Source of the DNA: Desulfoferula sp040751985
Lineage (GTDB): Bacteria > Desulfobacterota > Desulfarculia > Desulfarculales > Desulfarculaceae
Assembly (NCBI GenBank): GCA_040751985.1
Contig: JBFMFU010000003.1
Location: 9,140 to 73,139, forward strand
Length of the DNA: 64,000 bases
Direction: 5' to 3'
The position numbers and the translations under genes were made by a program. Each line of letters opens with the position of its first letter. Within the stretch, counting starts at the first letter, position 1. The notes below the pieces were generated by a model. That model saw nothing but the letters and a program-made list of their open reading frames with translations, was not told the DNA's origin and did no database searches. Below, piece by piece: positions 45,394 through 54,844 of this stretch.

Positions 45394-46200
45394 CTACTTG
45401 GGCACGTCCTTCATCCAGTCCGCGCGCTTGAACCAGCGCTCCTGCATCACCTTGAGCCGGCCGCTCTGGATCAGGGCCCCCAGATAGTTGCGCAGCAGAT
45501 TGGCCCAGAGCTCGTCGTCCGGGGGCAGGGCCATGCCGATGGGCTCGTAGGTGAAGGGCCGGTCCAGGGCGGCCAGGTTGGCCTCCGGGTGGCGGAAGGC
45601 GGCCAGGGCGCAGAAGGGGAAGTCGGCCACCAAGACCTGGGCCTTGCCGTCCAGGAGCAGCTTCAAGGCCGCCTCCATGTTGGCCGCCTGCGCCAGCTTG
45701 GCCTTGGACAGGGCCACCTTGGCCGCGGCCGCGCCGGTGGTGCCCTGGGCCACGGCCACCGTGAAGTCGGGGCGGTTCACGTCGCCCGGACCCTTGACCG
45801 CGGCCGCCAGGGAGGCCTTGAGCAGCATGCCCTGGCCGGTGACGAAGTAGGGGCCCACGAAGGCCGCCTGCAGGTTGCGCCGCGGCATCATGGTGATGCC
45901 GGCCAGGGCCAGGTCCAGCTCGCCGGCCCGCACCGCCGGCAGCAGCTGCCCGAAGGGCAGCACCTTGACCTGCAGCTTCACCCCCAGGGCCGCGGCCAGG
46001 CCCCGGGCCAGGTCCATGTCCAGACCGACGACCTGGCCGTTTTTGTCCTTGACGCAGAAGGGCGGGTAGTCGGCGCTGGTGCCCACCACCAGCACCTTGT
46101 TCTTGCTCACCCGCTGGGCCACCGGGCCGGCCAGGGCCAGGCCGGAGGCCGCCACCAGCAGGCTCAAGACCAGAGCCAGCACCAGATGCAGCTTGCGCAT
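45394..46200 (-). CDS. Family 3 periplasmic solute-binding protein A
   Basis: 268 residues. Signal peptide about 1-24 (LHLVLALVLSLLVAASGLALA), then a type II periplasmic-binding fold: VLVVGTSADYPPFCVKDKNGQVVGLDMDLARGLAAALG, ELDLALAGITMMPRRN, FVGPYFVTGQGMLLK. Typical of polar amino acid ABC systems. It is a paralogue of the protein encoded at 46275. No permease or ATPase gene is adjacent. Confidence 0.87.
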   Translation of the reverse strand: MRKLHLVLALVLSLLVAASGLALAGPVAQRVSKNKVLVVGTSADYPPFCVKDKNGQVVGLDMDLARGLAAALGVKLQVKVLPFGQLLPAVRAGELDLALAGITMMPRRNLQAAFVGPYFVTGQGMLLKASLAAAVKGPGDVNRPDFTVAVAQGTTGAAAAKVALSKAKLAQAANMEAALKLLLDGKAQVLVADFPFCALAAFRHPEANLAALDRPFTYEPIGMALPPDDELWANLLRNYLGALIQSGRLKVMQERWFKRADWMKDVPK

Positions 46201-46274
46201 AAGATCATTCCCTCCCGAAATCGGTTGCGGCCCGCGGGCCGCGGTTGGGGCTCGCCGTGGGTCCAGGCGGCGGC

Positions 46275-47087
46275 CTAGCGGGGCAGCAGCCGCAGCCAGG
46301 GCTCCCGCTTGAGCCAGCGCTGACGCAACATGTCCAGCCGGCCGCTGCCCTGCATGAGCAGCAGGTAGTTGCGCAGCAGGTTGACGAACTCCGGGTCCCC
46401 CTGGGCCAGGGCGATGCCCAGGGGCTCGTAGGTGAAGGGCTTTTCCAACAGCCCCAGCTTGGCGTCTCGGTGCTGGAACACGGCCAGGGCGCAGAAAGGA
46501 TAGTCGGCGATGACCGCCTTGACCTTGCCGGCCAGGAGCATCTGCAGGGCGCCCTGCATGCTGTTCTGGGCCAGGATCTTGGCCTTGGGCATCATCTGCC
46601 GGGCCACCTCCTCGCCCGAGGAGCCGCGGGCCACGGCCAGGGAGAACTCGGGGTGGTCCACGTCGGCCAGGGCCTTGAGGCTCTGGCCCACCTCGGCGCT
46701 GGTGAGCAGGGTCTGGCCCGAGGCCAGGTAGGGGCCCACGAAGGTTACCCGCAGGCTGTCGCGCAGGTTGATGGTCAGGCCCGCGATGGCCAGGTCCACC
46801 TCGCCGGCCTCCAGGGCCTTGAGCAGGCGGCTGGCCGGCAGCTGCACCAGCTTCAGGCGCACGCCCAGGCGCTGGGCCAGCAGGTTGGCCAGGTCCACGT
46901 CCAGGCCGATGAGCTTGCCGTCGCTGCCCTTGGCGGACAGGGGCGGGTAGTCGCCGGTGGTGCCCACCCGGAGCTGGTTCTCGGCCTGGATGCGCTTGAG
47001 GGCCGGACCGGCCCCGGCCGCGGCCGGCCAGGCCAGGGCCAGGGCCAGCAGGGCGGCCAGGCAGGCGTTGGTTTTCAGGGAGGGCAT
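46275..47087 (-). CDS. Family 3 periplasmic solute-binding protein B
   Basis: 270 residues from ATG at 47087 (GGAG 8 bases upstream). Signal peptide about 1-27. Same fold and blocks as the neighbouring paralogue: LRVGTTGDYPPLSAKGSDGKLIGLDVDLANLLAQRLG, EVDLAIAGLTINLRD, FVGPYLASGQTLL, IADYPFCALAVFQHRDAKLG. It lies 19 bp after the M20 peptidase stop, so peptidase and both binding proteins form one operon. A GC hairpin lies between the two binding-protein genes. Confidence 0.87.
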   Translation of the reverse strand: MPSLKTNACLAALLALALAWPAAAGAGPALKRIQAENQLRVGTTGDYPPLSAKGSDGKLIGLDVDLANLLAQRLGVRLKLVQLPASRLLKALEAGEVDLAIAGLTINLRDSLRVTFVGPYLASGQTLLTSAEVGQSLKALADVDHPEFSLAVARGSSGEEVARQMMPKAKILAQNSMQGALQMLLAGKVKAVIADYPFCALAVFQHRDAKLGLLEKPFTYEPLGIALAQGDPEFVNLLRNYLLLMQGSGRLDMLRQRWLKREPWLRLLPR

Positions 47088-47106
47088 GATCCTCACTCCC
47101 GCGGCC

Positions 47107-48336
47107 TCAGCACAGCCCGGCGTAGAGCAGGGCCATGACCTGGGCGTCCTTGATTATGCTGGAGATGCGGGCGAACTCGTCGGGCTGGTGCACCGAGTGC
47201 TCGCTGGTGGACCACACCGCCGCCGGCAGCCCCCGCTGGCGGAAGAAGGCGGCCACGGTGCCCCCGCCCATGCCGCCGGGGCGGGCGGCCACCCCGTGCA
47301 CCCGGGCGATGGCCTTGGTCAGGGCCCGCACCACCGGGGCCTCGCCGGAGGTGGCCGGCGGGGCCTGCAGGCGCTGCACGGGCTCGATGTTCACCGTGGC
47401 ACCCTCCTCGGCGGCGATGGCCGCGAAGCGCCTTTGGAACACGGCCAAGGCGTCGGTGAGGTCGATGCCGGGCAGCAGGCGGCAGTCCAGGTAGAAGACA
47501 TCGCGGCCGGGCACGGTGTTGATGTTCTCCACCCCGGCCTCCTTGCGGGTGGGCTCGCAGGTGGAGACCATGGGGTCGAACAGGGGGTTCTCCTGGCCGA
47601 AGCCGGCGGCCAGCTCCCGGGAGGCCACCATCATGCGCGCGGCGGCGTAGAGGGCGTTGGACCCCTTGTGGGGCGTGGAGCCGTGCACCTGCTTGCCGCT
47701 GACCTCCACCTTGAGCCAGAGGATGGACTTCTCGGCCACCTCGATGAAGGCGCCGTCGGGCTCGCCGGCGTCGGGCACCACGATCAGGTCCTGGGGGCTG
47801 AACAGCTCCGGCCGCTGGGCCAGCACGTAGTCCAGGCCAAAGCCCGAGCCGGTCTCCTCGTCGCTGACCGCCATCAGCCCGGCCGGCCCCGGCGGCCGGA
47901 TGCCCAGCTCCTTGAGGGCCTTCAGGGCCAGCAGGGAGGCCACCAGGCCGCCGTGGTTGTCCTGCACCCCGCGGCCGTAGATAAGATCGTCCTCCACCCT
48001 GAGCTGCCAAGGGTCGCTGGCCCACAGGGCCAGGTCGCCCTCGGGCACCACGTCCAGGTGGCTGAGCACCCACACCCGGGGGCCGTCGCCGCCGGGCAGC
48101 ACGGCCAGGATGTTGGGCCGCCGGCCGCCGGGCACCCGCTGGTCCGGGGCGTCCACCCGGGTGATCTCCAGGCCCAGCTCGGCCAGCCAGGCCTGCACCA
48201 TCTCGGCCTTCTTGCCCTCGCCCTGGCCGCCGTTCTCCGGCCCCAGGGCCGGCACCGCCACCAGCCGGCTCTGATAGTCGATGACCGCCTGACGCCAGCC
48301 GGCGATGCGATCAATCAGTTCCTGATCCGCGGGCAA
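47107..48336 (-). CDS. M20-family metallopeptidase (ArgE/DapE/YgeY type)
   Basis: 409 residues from TTG at 48336, which has AGGAGG 5 bases upstream; a GTG two codons earlier lies inside that site. Metal-binding landmarks: VLSHLDVVPEGD, YGRGVQDNHGG, SDEETGSGFG, VPDAGEPDG and a final TSEHSVHQPDEF. Dimerisation domain with VSGKQVHGSTPHKGSNAL. M20 enzymes cleave acyl-amino acids or dipeptides with two zinc ions. Co-transcription with two amino-acid-type binding proteins suggests hydrolysis of an imported amide. Confidence 0.88.
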   Translation of the reverse strand: MPADQELIDRIAGWRQAVIDYQSRLVAVPALGPENGGQGEGKKAEMVQAWLAELGLEITRVDAPDQRVPGGRRPNILAVLPGGDGPRVWVLSHLDVVPEGDLALWASDPWQLRVEDDLIYGRGVQDNHGGLVASLLALKALKELGIRPPGPAGLMAVSDEETGSGFGLDYVLAQRPELFSPQDLIVVPDAGEPDGAFIEVAEKSILWLKVEVSGKQVHGSTPHKGSNALYAAARMMVASRELAAGFGQENPLFDPMVSTCEPTRKEAGVENINTVPGRDVFYLDCRLLPGIDLTDALAVFQRRFAAIAAEEGATVNIEPVQRLQAPPATSGEAPVVRALTKAIARVHGVAARPGGMGGGTVAAFFRQRGLPAAVWSTSEHSVHQPDEFARISSIIKDAQVMALLYAGLC

Positions 48337-48418
48337 GGCCACCTCCTGTCTGCAAGCGGGGCCGCGCTGGCGGCCCCTGATACAGACTAGCGCCGGCCCA
48401 GGCCGGGGTCAAGGCGCG

Positions 48419-48447
48419 TTGACACCGGCTTTTCAGGGGGTTAACAT
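48419..48447 (+). promoter_or_regulatory. Sigma70-type promoter of the 1536-residue protein gene
   Basis: TTGACA at 48419-48424, 17-base spacer, TAACAT at 48442-48447, giving a short leader of about 30 bases. Confidence 0.65.
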
Positions 48448-48482
48448 TCCTACACTCTGCCTTTTTGCGGCCCGAGGTGTCC

Positions 48483-51400
48483 ATGTCCGGCCCCAAGGCA
48501 ACTCTGCCCCCCGAGGTCAGAAGGTTCTCGGGTCTGTACCGCTTCATCGATCCGGAGCGGTTCGCCGAGTTGGGCATAGACCCCGAGGACGTGCCCCTGG
48601 GCACCTACCCGGCCGAGGACCATCCCCCCTTCCTGCCCGACCGCATGGGCGGCAACGCCTACGGCCTGGGCCTGTTCGAGCACACCGCCCTGGCCCCCGA
48701 GGACGCCCGGCTCATGGACAGCGTGGACCTGAGCGACCCGGCCCAGGCCGCGGCCGCCTCCCGGCGCCTGAACGACATCTTCAAGCGCCTGGGGCTGTTG
48801 ATCCGCTACAGCCGCCAGGGCCAACGCTTCTTCCTCATCCCCCGGCACTACGTGGCCCAGTTCCTGGTGGAGGTACGGGCCCGGGCCGAGGAGATCACCG
48901 GCTTTCTGAGCGGGCTTTTGGCCCGGCGCCTGCGCGAGCGCATGCGGGTGGGGCTCTTGGCCACCGAGCACGAGCTACTCTTGCCCGAGCTGCAGAGCCG
49001 CATGCCCCAGCTGGAGTTCCACCTGCTCAGCCGCCTGAGCCACCTCACCGCCCGGCGGCCGCCCCTGGACGCCCTGGTACTGGCCGGCGACCCCCTGCGC
49101 CTGGCCCTGGAGCTTCTGGCCGGCCAGGCCCTGCCCGCGCCGACCGACCACCAGGGCCGCGAGGACCTGGGCCACTTCATGGCCAGCCGCTTCTACGACC
49201 TCTTGGCTGAGGACGGCGAGCTGCTGTGCATCGCCGACCGGCCGCCGTCGCCCTCCAGCAGCCTGATCAAGGTGCGCTTCAAGAGCCAGCTGGAGTTCAA
49301 GCGCTTTCTGATGTTCAGCCACGTCTACCGCACCCACCGCCGCTACCGCAGCCGGGACGGCCTGGAGATGGAGCTGTACAGCTTCGACTTCGAGGCCTTC
49401 CTCATGGGCCTGGGGGTGTACCACGAGACCGTGGAGGGGCTGTTGGAGGGCAAGAGCCTGGCCCAGATGGAGCCGGGCGAGATAGACCGGCTGCCCTACC
49501 AGAACCTGGCCCTGACCCGTGGCTCGGACCAGCGCATGCTCAGCGCCTGGAGCCGCTGGCTGGGCCGGCTGTTCGAGACGGTGCGCCTGGACCGGGCCCT
49601 GCCCGAGGCCCAGCGCGCCGAGTGGGAGGGGCGCTACCAGGCCAGCCAAGGCTTCCCGCCCACCCTGCTCATCTTCCAGGGCGTGCGCCGCCGGCCCCTG
49701 CGGACCCTGGCCGAGCTGGAGAACCGGGTGCGCCGCCGCCGCCTGGGTGGCTGCCCGCGGGCCCTGTTGGCCGACTACAAGGACTCCTTCACCTACGTGG
49801 CCCAGGTGCTGGAGATACTGGAGCAGGTGCGCCTGGGCCTGTACACCAAGCTGCCCGGCCTGGAGCTGAGCCGCCTGCGCAAGCCCTTCGAGACCGCCCT
49901 GGGCCACCGCCAGTTCAAGCACGTGCGCCGGCTGATGGAGCTGGCCCCCCGCCTGGCCCGCTGGGAGGCGCGCTTCAACCCCCTGGGGGTGATGGGCGCG
50001 CGCACCCCGGTGCTGGCCCACCTAGAGAAGCTGTCCCTGCTGGGCCTGGAGGCCGGACCCCTGTACCAGCTGCTTCTGATCGTGCTGGGCCACTCCACCA
50101 TGAGCCGGGTCACCTTTGGCAAGCTGCCCGAGACCAGCCTGGAGCCCCTGACCGACCGCAGCCGCTACCGCGACCTGGAGGAGGCGGTGACGATCATCCG
50201 CCTGTACCGGCTCTTGTCGGTGGCCGAGGCCGCCGCCGCCTCGCCGGAGGGCCTGAGCCCGGGCCAGGTGCGCGAGATGTTCAACCTCTACGACCTGGCC
50301 ATCCAGGTGGTCAGCGACCCGGAGCTGACCTGGAGCCAGATCCTGGACGCCCAGCTCAACCAGGCCGGCGGGGTGCAGGCCAAGGCCACCCGCAAGATGC
50401 TCAAGCTGTTCGACTTCTTCGACCATCTGGAGGACTGGCGCAGCCTGGAGTCGGTGGGCCCGCGCGAAAAAGAGGCCCTGGCCGACTTCGACCCGGACAA
50501 GCTCACGCGCATCGGCCAGGTGATCGAGCTGGTGCAGCAGGGCCGGCGCTTCGTGGGCCGCTTCTACGCCGGCGACTCCTCGGCGCGGCCCTACTTCTTC
50601 CGGGCCCTGCTCAACTGCGAGCTGCACGGCACCGGCCGGCTGCTGCCCAAGCTGGGGGCCGCGGCCAGCTTCACCCTGCTGTGGATCTGCGTGCACGCCA
50701 GCCAGCGGCGGCTGATCAACTGCAATCCCCTGCTCATCAGCGAGGGCGAGACGGACCTGGCCGAGCGCCTGGCCAAGCTGCGCCGGGCCTTACTACGCTT
50801 CACCCCGGACCAGCTCCACCCGCAGTGGCTGGCCGACCTGCGCCGGGGTCTGGCCGCCGGCCGCCGGGCCTACCTGGGCGACTCGGGTCTCTTTTTGAGC
50901 CTGGAGCGGGAGAGCGGGGCCCTGGCGCCCCAGTTCACCGACCCCAACGTGGAGCTGGCCCTGCTGGGCCAACTGCTGGGCCAGACCGAGGGCCGGGCCC
51001 TGGACCAGGCGCCGCCGCGTCACCTGCAGGCCATGGACCACGCCGCCCACGAGGCCCGCCTGTTCCTGGAGGCCCAGCGCACCCAGTTGGTCGGCCGCCA
51101 GCACCTGGACCTGGAGCAGACCCTGGCCCGCCTGCAGGAGCGCCTGCAGGCCTACGCCACGGGCCAGCTGTTGGATCTGCCCCACTTCGCCGGCGACCTG
51201 GGGCTCTTGCTGCACTACTGCCCGCACCTGATGGACCGGCTGCTGCCCCAGCCCAGCGGCCACCCCCTGAGCCGCCGCCGCCTGGCCGCCGCGGCCAAGC
51301 TCAGCGCCCTGGAGCTGAAGCGCCTGGAGGGCTTCCAGGACATGCAGCTCTCCCACCAGATGGCCCGCCAGGAGTTCGGCGCCGCGGCCGCGGGCATCGT

Positions 51401-53093
51401 GGGGGTCTCGCCCCTGCAGTTCCAGCGCCTCACCGCCAGCCTGAGCCAGCTTTTGCACGGCCAGCCCCGCCTGGGCCGGCTTTTGATGCTGGCGGTGCTG
51501 CTCTACGCCGAGCAGGGCCCGCCGCCGGAGCTGGGCACCAGCCCCCTGTTGGCCGGCCTGGAGCTGTCCCCGGCCGAGACCAGCGACCTGAAGTTCCTGC
51601 TGGCCCAGCACGACCTGGTGCGGCGGGTGGTCAGCGGCGAGGCCGGCCTGCGCGCCCTGCAGCCGGTGCTGGACTGCCAGGACCCGCCCCTGGTGGAGGC
51701 CCTGTTCCTGCTGGCGGTGATTTGCGGCGGGGCCCGGCGGGAGGGCTTCCTCACCGAGGACCTCATGGAGGGCTACAACCGGGTGCTGGAGACGATCCGC
51801 CGCCTGTCCCTGGGACAGGCCGACGCCGAGCAGGCCCTGCAGGAGCAGATCGCGGACCTGGGCCGGCGCCTGCTGGCCTTCGAGCGCTACCAGGAGCTGC
51901 AGCAGGGCCCGGCCCCGGCGGCCAGCCTGCGCCACTTGCTGGAGACCCAGAAGCTGCCCGAGGCCGAGCGCGAGCACTGGCTGGCCCAGGGCCGGCGGCT
52001 GCTGGGCCTGGACCGGCTGCTCAAGCTGCGCGGGCTGTTGTTGGTGGACGGCATGGACCTGCGCATGCTGGCCGGCCGGGTGCCGGTGCGCTACATCTAC
52101 CAGCTCAAGAGCCTGCGCTCGGTGGGCGTCACCCACTTCGAGCGCGACCTCTACGAGGGCCGCCGGCTCTACCGCGCCCTGCGCGAGCTGCCCCAGGAGG
52201 TGCAGGAGTTCGTGCTGGACGCCCTGGGCGACCCCCAGCGGCCCCTGACCATCACCGGCTTCGCCCAGGCCGCCGAGCGCCTGACCTACGCCAACCAGAT
52301 ACTGCTATTGCTGCTGGGCCTGTGCGCCAAGGACCTCTTGCCCGCGGAGGCGCCGGGGCCGCTAGGCCTGGACTTCGAGCCCCTGGGCCGGCTCATGCAC
52401 CGCAAGTTCGAGATGGTCAACGAGCTGATCACCAACCTGGAGCCCCTGGCCCTGCTGCGCCGGCCGGGGATGCTAAAGCGCATGGTGGAGGCCCGGGAGG
52501 GGCTGGTGCTGCGCCTGGAGCCCCAGGCCGGGCGCATCAGCCTGACCGCCGCCGACCCCCTGCGCCTGGACCGCAAGATACAGGCGGTGCGCAAGGCGTC
52601 CAGTCCGGGCAAGCTCAAGCGCCTGTACCACCACGAGCTGAAGAAGCTGGCCGTGGCCCCCCACGGCAGCCTGGACTACCAGCAGCGCCTGGAGGAGGCC
52701 TTCCAGGAGAACCTGAAGCGCCTGGGCGTGGAGATGCTGGAGCGGGTGCGCGAGCGCCTGGCCGCCGAGGACGACCTGCCGGGCCTGGAGGCCAGGTTCA
52801 AGGCGGCCTGGGACGAGGGCCTGGAACTGCCGCTCTCCCCCAACCGGCAGCAGAGCCTGCGCGACCTGTACGAGATGAACGCCGAGCGCCTGCGCCGCCG
52901 CCTGTTGGGCGACATCAGCGCCAGGGTGGCGGTGCTGAACAGCTTCGCCGAGCTGGAGGATTACTGGGGCCAGGTGAAGGGCCGCCTGAGGGAGCTGGCG
53001 CCCTACCTGAGCAAGGAGTTCCACCTGGCCGTGGCCCGCCGCTTCGACCACCGGGCCCAGATTCTCAAGGCCAAGGCCCCGGACCAGCCCTGA
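48483..53093 (+). CDS. Very large protein of unknown function (1536 residues)
   Basis: 1536 residues, unbroken, with its own good promoter; GAGG lies 5 bases before the ATG at 48483. No signal peptide or membrane helix. The sequence is almost wholly helical and rich in Leu, Arg, Glu and Gln, with only about seven scattered cysteines and no Walker, kinase, nuclease or zinc motif. Landmarks: FKRLGLLIRYSRQGQRFFLIP (about 98), LLICDRP-like ELLCIADRPPSPSSSLIKVRF near 250, ALLADYKDSFTYVAQVLEIL near 430, and charged helices to the end. I do not recognise a family. It may be a lineage-specific scaffold or solenoid. Base composition matches the chromosome, so it is not a recent arrival. Confidence 0.8.
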   Translation: MSGPKATLPPEVRRFSGLYRFIDPERFAELGIDPEDVPLGTYPAEDHPPFLPDRMGGNAYGLGLFEHTALAPEDARLMDSVDLSDPAQAAAASRRLNDIFKRLGLLIRYSRQGQRFFLIPRHYVAQFLVEVRARAEEITGFLSGLLARRLRERMRVGLLATEHELLLPELQSRMPQLEFHLLSRLSHLTARRPPLDALVLAGDPLRLALELLAGQALPAPTDHQGREDLGHFMASRFYDLLAEDGELLCIADRPPSPSSSLIKVRFKSQLEFKRFLMFSHVYRTHRRYRSRDGLEMELYSFDFEAFLMGLGVYHETVEGLLEGKSLAQMEPGEIDRLPYQNLALTRGSDQRMLSAWSRWLGRLFETVRLDRALPEAQRAEWEGRYQASQGFPPTLLIFQGVRRRPLRTLAELENRVRRRRLGGCPRALLADYKDSFTYVAQVLEILEQVRLGLYTKLPGLELSRLRKPFETALGHRQFKHVRRLMELAPRLARWEARFNPLGVMGARTPVLAHLEKLSLLGLEAGPLYQLLLIVLGHSTMSRVTFGKLPETSLEPLTDRSRYRDLEEAVTIIRLYRLLSVAEAAAASPEGLSPGQVREMFNLYDLAIQVVSDPELTWSQILDAQLNQAGGVQAKATRKMLKLFDFFDHLEDWRSLESVGPREKEALADFDPDKLTRIGQVIELVQQGRRFVGRFYAGDSSARPYFFRALLNCELHGTGRLLPKLGAAASFTLLWICVHASQRRLINCNPLLISEGETDLAERLAKLRRALLRFTPDQLHPQWLADLRRGLAAGRRAYLGDSGLFLSLERESGALAPQFTDPNVELALLGQLLGQTEGRALDQAPPRHLQAMDHAAHEARLFLEAQRTQLVGRQHLDLEQTLARLQERLQAYATGQLLDLPHFAGDLGLLLHYCPHLMDRLLPQPSGHPLSRRRLAAAAKLSALELKRLEGFQDMQLSHQMARQEFGAAAAGIVGVSPLQFQRLTASLSQLLHGQPRLGRLLMLAVLLYAEQGPPPELGTSPLLAGLELSPAETSDLKFLLAQHDLVRRVVSGEAGLRALQPVLDCQDPPLVEALFLLAVICGGARREGFLTEDLMEGYNRVLETIRRLSLGQADAEQALQEQIADLGRRLLAFERYQELQQGPAPAASLRHLLETQKLPEAEREHWLAQGRRLLGLDRLLKLRGLLLVDGMDLRMLAGRVPVRYIYQLKSLRSVGVTHFERDLYEGRRLYRALRELPQEVQEFVLDALGDPQRPLTITGFAQAAERLTYANQILLLLLGLCAKDLLPAEAPGPLGLDFEPLGRLMHRKFEMVNELITNLEPLALLRRPGMLKRMVEAREGLVLRLEPQAGRISLTAADPLRLDRKIQAVRKASSPGKLKRLYHHELKKLAVAPHGSLDYQQRLEEAFQENLKRLGVEMLERVRERLAAEDDLPGLEARFKAAWDEGLELPLSPNRQQSLRDLYEMNAERLRRRLLGDISARVAVLNSFAELEDYWGQVKGRLRELAPYLSKEFHLAVARRFDHRAQILKAKAPDQP

Positions 53094-53101
53094 CGACTAA
53101 C

Positions 53102-54844
53102 CTACGGCAGCCACCAGGCCAGCCCCACCAATCCCGCCAGCCAGAAGTTCAGGTCCACCAGGCCCTCGCCCAGGGCCCCAGGCATGATGATGCGCCGGGC
53201 CAGCAGGTAGTGCATCAGCCCCACCCCGGCCACCGGCAAGAGCAGGCCCCAGCACAGCGCCGCCGGCGCGCCCAGGGCCGGGGCCAGGAGCATGGCCAGG
53301 CCCAGGCCGGCCAAGAGCCACCAGACCAGGCGCCGGGCGCGGGCCTCGCCCAGCATGATGGGGATGGTCTCCTTGCCCACGATCAAATCACCCTGCACGT
53401 CCAGCACGTCGAAGATGGCGCAGCGGCAGAACACCAGCACCAGGGTGTAGGCGAAGGCCAGGCTGCTGGTCAGGGGCGCGAAGTGGCCGTGGCTCACCGC
53501 AGGCAGCACGGCCACGATGAAGGCCCAGGCCAGGGCGGCGCTGAGGGTCTTGGAGCCGGGGATGTCCTTGAGGCTGGCCACCTTGATCTTTTTGCGCAGC
53601 CAGGGCGGGATCACCGGCACCGAGTACAGCACCCCGGACAGGCTCATCACCGCCACCAAGAGCAGAGGCGTGCGGCCCAGCAGGGCGCAGAGCAGGATGG
53701 CCGCCAGGGTGCAGACCACGCCGGCGCCCACCAGGAACCACTGGTGTTTGCTTAAAAAGGCCGCCCGGTCCGGGTCGTTGTACTGGCCGGCCTCCTTGTC
53801 CAGGAAGTGGTTGAGCACGTGCATGGCGAAGATGTAGCAGAAGGCCACCCCCACCAGGGCCTGGCTCGGCGGGGTGCCCTGCAGCAGGCCGGCGGCCAGG
53901 GCCATGCCCGCCGCGCCCAGGGCCACCAGCACCTGGCTGCGCACCAGGAAGCGGAAGACGCGCCGGGCCCAGAACAGCCAGCCGCGCTCGCCGGTGGAGC
54001 GGATGGCGGCCAGCTCCCTGAGCACCCGCTTGATCAGCCAGTTGGGCGTGGAGGCCCCGGCGGTGACCCCCACCAGGTTCAGCTCGGCCAGGGCCCGGCG
54101 GTCCAGCTCCTCGGCGGTTTCCACCAGGAACACCGGCTTTCCGGCGGCGGCGGCCACCTGGGCCAGGCGCTTGGTGTTGCCGCTGGTCTTGCCGCCCACC
54201 ACCACCAGGCCCTCCACCTCGGCGGCCAGGCTCTTGACCTCGTCCTGGCGGCGGCGAGTGGCCTCGCAGATGGTCTGGTGCACCTCCACGGCCCCGAAGC
54301 GGCGGTGCAGAGCCTCCACCACGGCCTGGAAGTTCTCCCCGGTCTGGGTGGTCTGGGCCACGGCCACCACGCTCTTGAGCGGCGGCAGGGCGGCCACCTG
54401 CTCCGGGCCGGAGACCACCTGCCCCCGGCCCTGGGCGTGGCCCAACAGCCCCACCACCTCCGGGTGGCTGGGGTCGCCCACGATGACCACGTCGGCGCCC
54501 TGCTTGGCCGCCCGGGCGATGATGGCCTGCACCCGGATCACCCGCGGGCAGGTGCCGTCGATGACCGCGGCGAAGCCGGCCTCCTTGAGCCGCGCTCGCT
54601 CCTGGGGCGGCACCCCGTGGGCCCGGATGATCACCGTGCCGCCCTTCTGGCTGCCCGGCGGGGGCAGAGAGGGCAGGGCGTGGATGCCCTTGCTGGCCAA
54701 GAGCTCCAGGACCTGGGGGTTGTGGATCAGGGGGCCGTAGGTGTGGATGGGGCTCTCACTGGCGTGGGCCGCGCCCAGGGCCAGCTCCATGGCCCGGCGC
54801 ACCCCCATGCAGAAGCCGGCGTGGCGGGCCAGGCGCACCTTCAC
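53102..54844 (-). CDS. ispH: Fusion of IspH (HMBPP reductase) and UbiA-type prenyltransferase
   Basis: 580 residues from GTG at 54844, which overlaps the dusB stop as GTGA and has GGAGG 7 bases upstream. Residues 1-285 are IspH: cluster cysteines at 12 (HAGFCMGVRRAME), about 97 (DGTCPRV) and about 190 (TICEATRRR), with SGNTKRL and TAGASTPNWLI. It makes IPP and DMAPP. Residues about 295-580 are a UbiA-like membrane domain with several helices and two Asp motifs, LNHFLDKEAGQYNDPD and FDVLDVQGD. No stop or frameshift separates them. IspH is normally a separate soluble protein of about 300 residues. The prenyl acceptor is unknown. Confidence 0.88.
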   Translation of the reverse strand: MKVRLARHAGFCMGVRRAMELALGAAHASESPIHTYGPLIHNPQVLELLASKGIHALPSLPPPGSQKGGTVIIRAHGVPPQERARLKEAGFAAVIDGTCPRVIRVQAIIARAAKQGADVVIVGDPSHPEVVGLLGHAQGRGQVVSGPEQVAALPPLKSVVAVAQTTQTGENFQAVVEALHRRFGAVEVHQTICEATRRRQDEVKSLAAEVEGLVVVGGKTSGNTKRLAQVAAAAGKPVFLVETAEELDRRALAELNLVGVTAGASTPNWLIKRVLRELAAIRSTGERGWLFWARRVFRFLVRSQVLVALGAAGMALAAGLLQGTPPSQALVGVAFCYIFAMHVLNHFLDKEAGQYNDPDRAAFLSKHQWFLVGAGVVCTLAAILLCALLGRTPLLLVAVMSLSGVLYSVPVIPPWLRKKIKVASLKDIPGSKTLSAALAWAFIVAVLPAVSHGHFAPLTSSLAFAYTLVLVFCRCAIFDVLDVQGDLIVGKETIPIMLGEARARRLVWWLLAGLGLAMLLAPALGAPAALCWGLLLPVAGVGLMHYLLARRIIMPGALGEGLVDLNFWLAGLVGLAWWLP

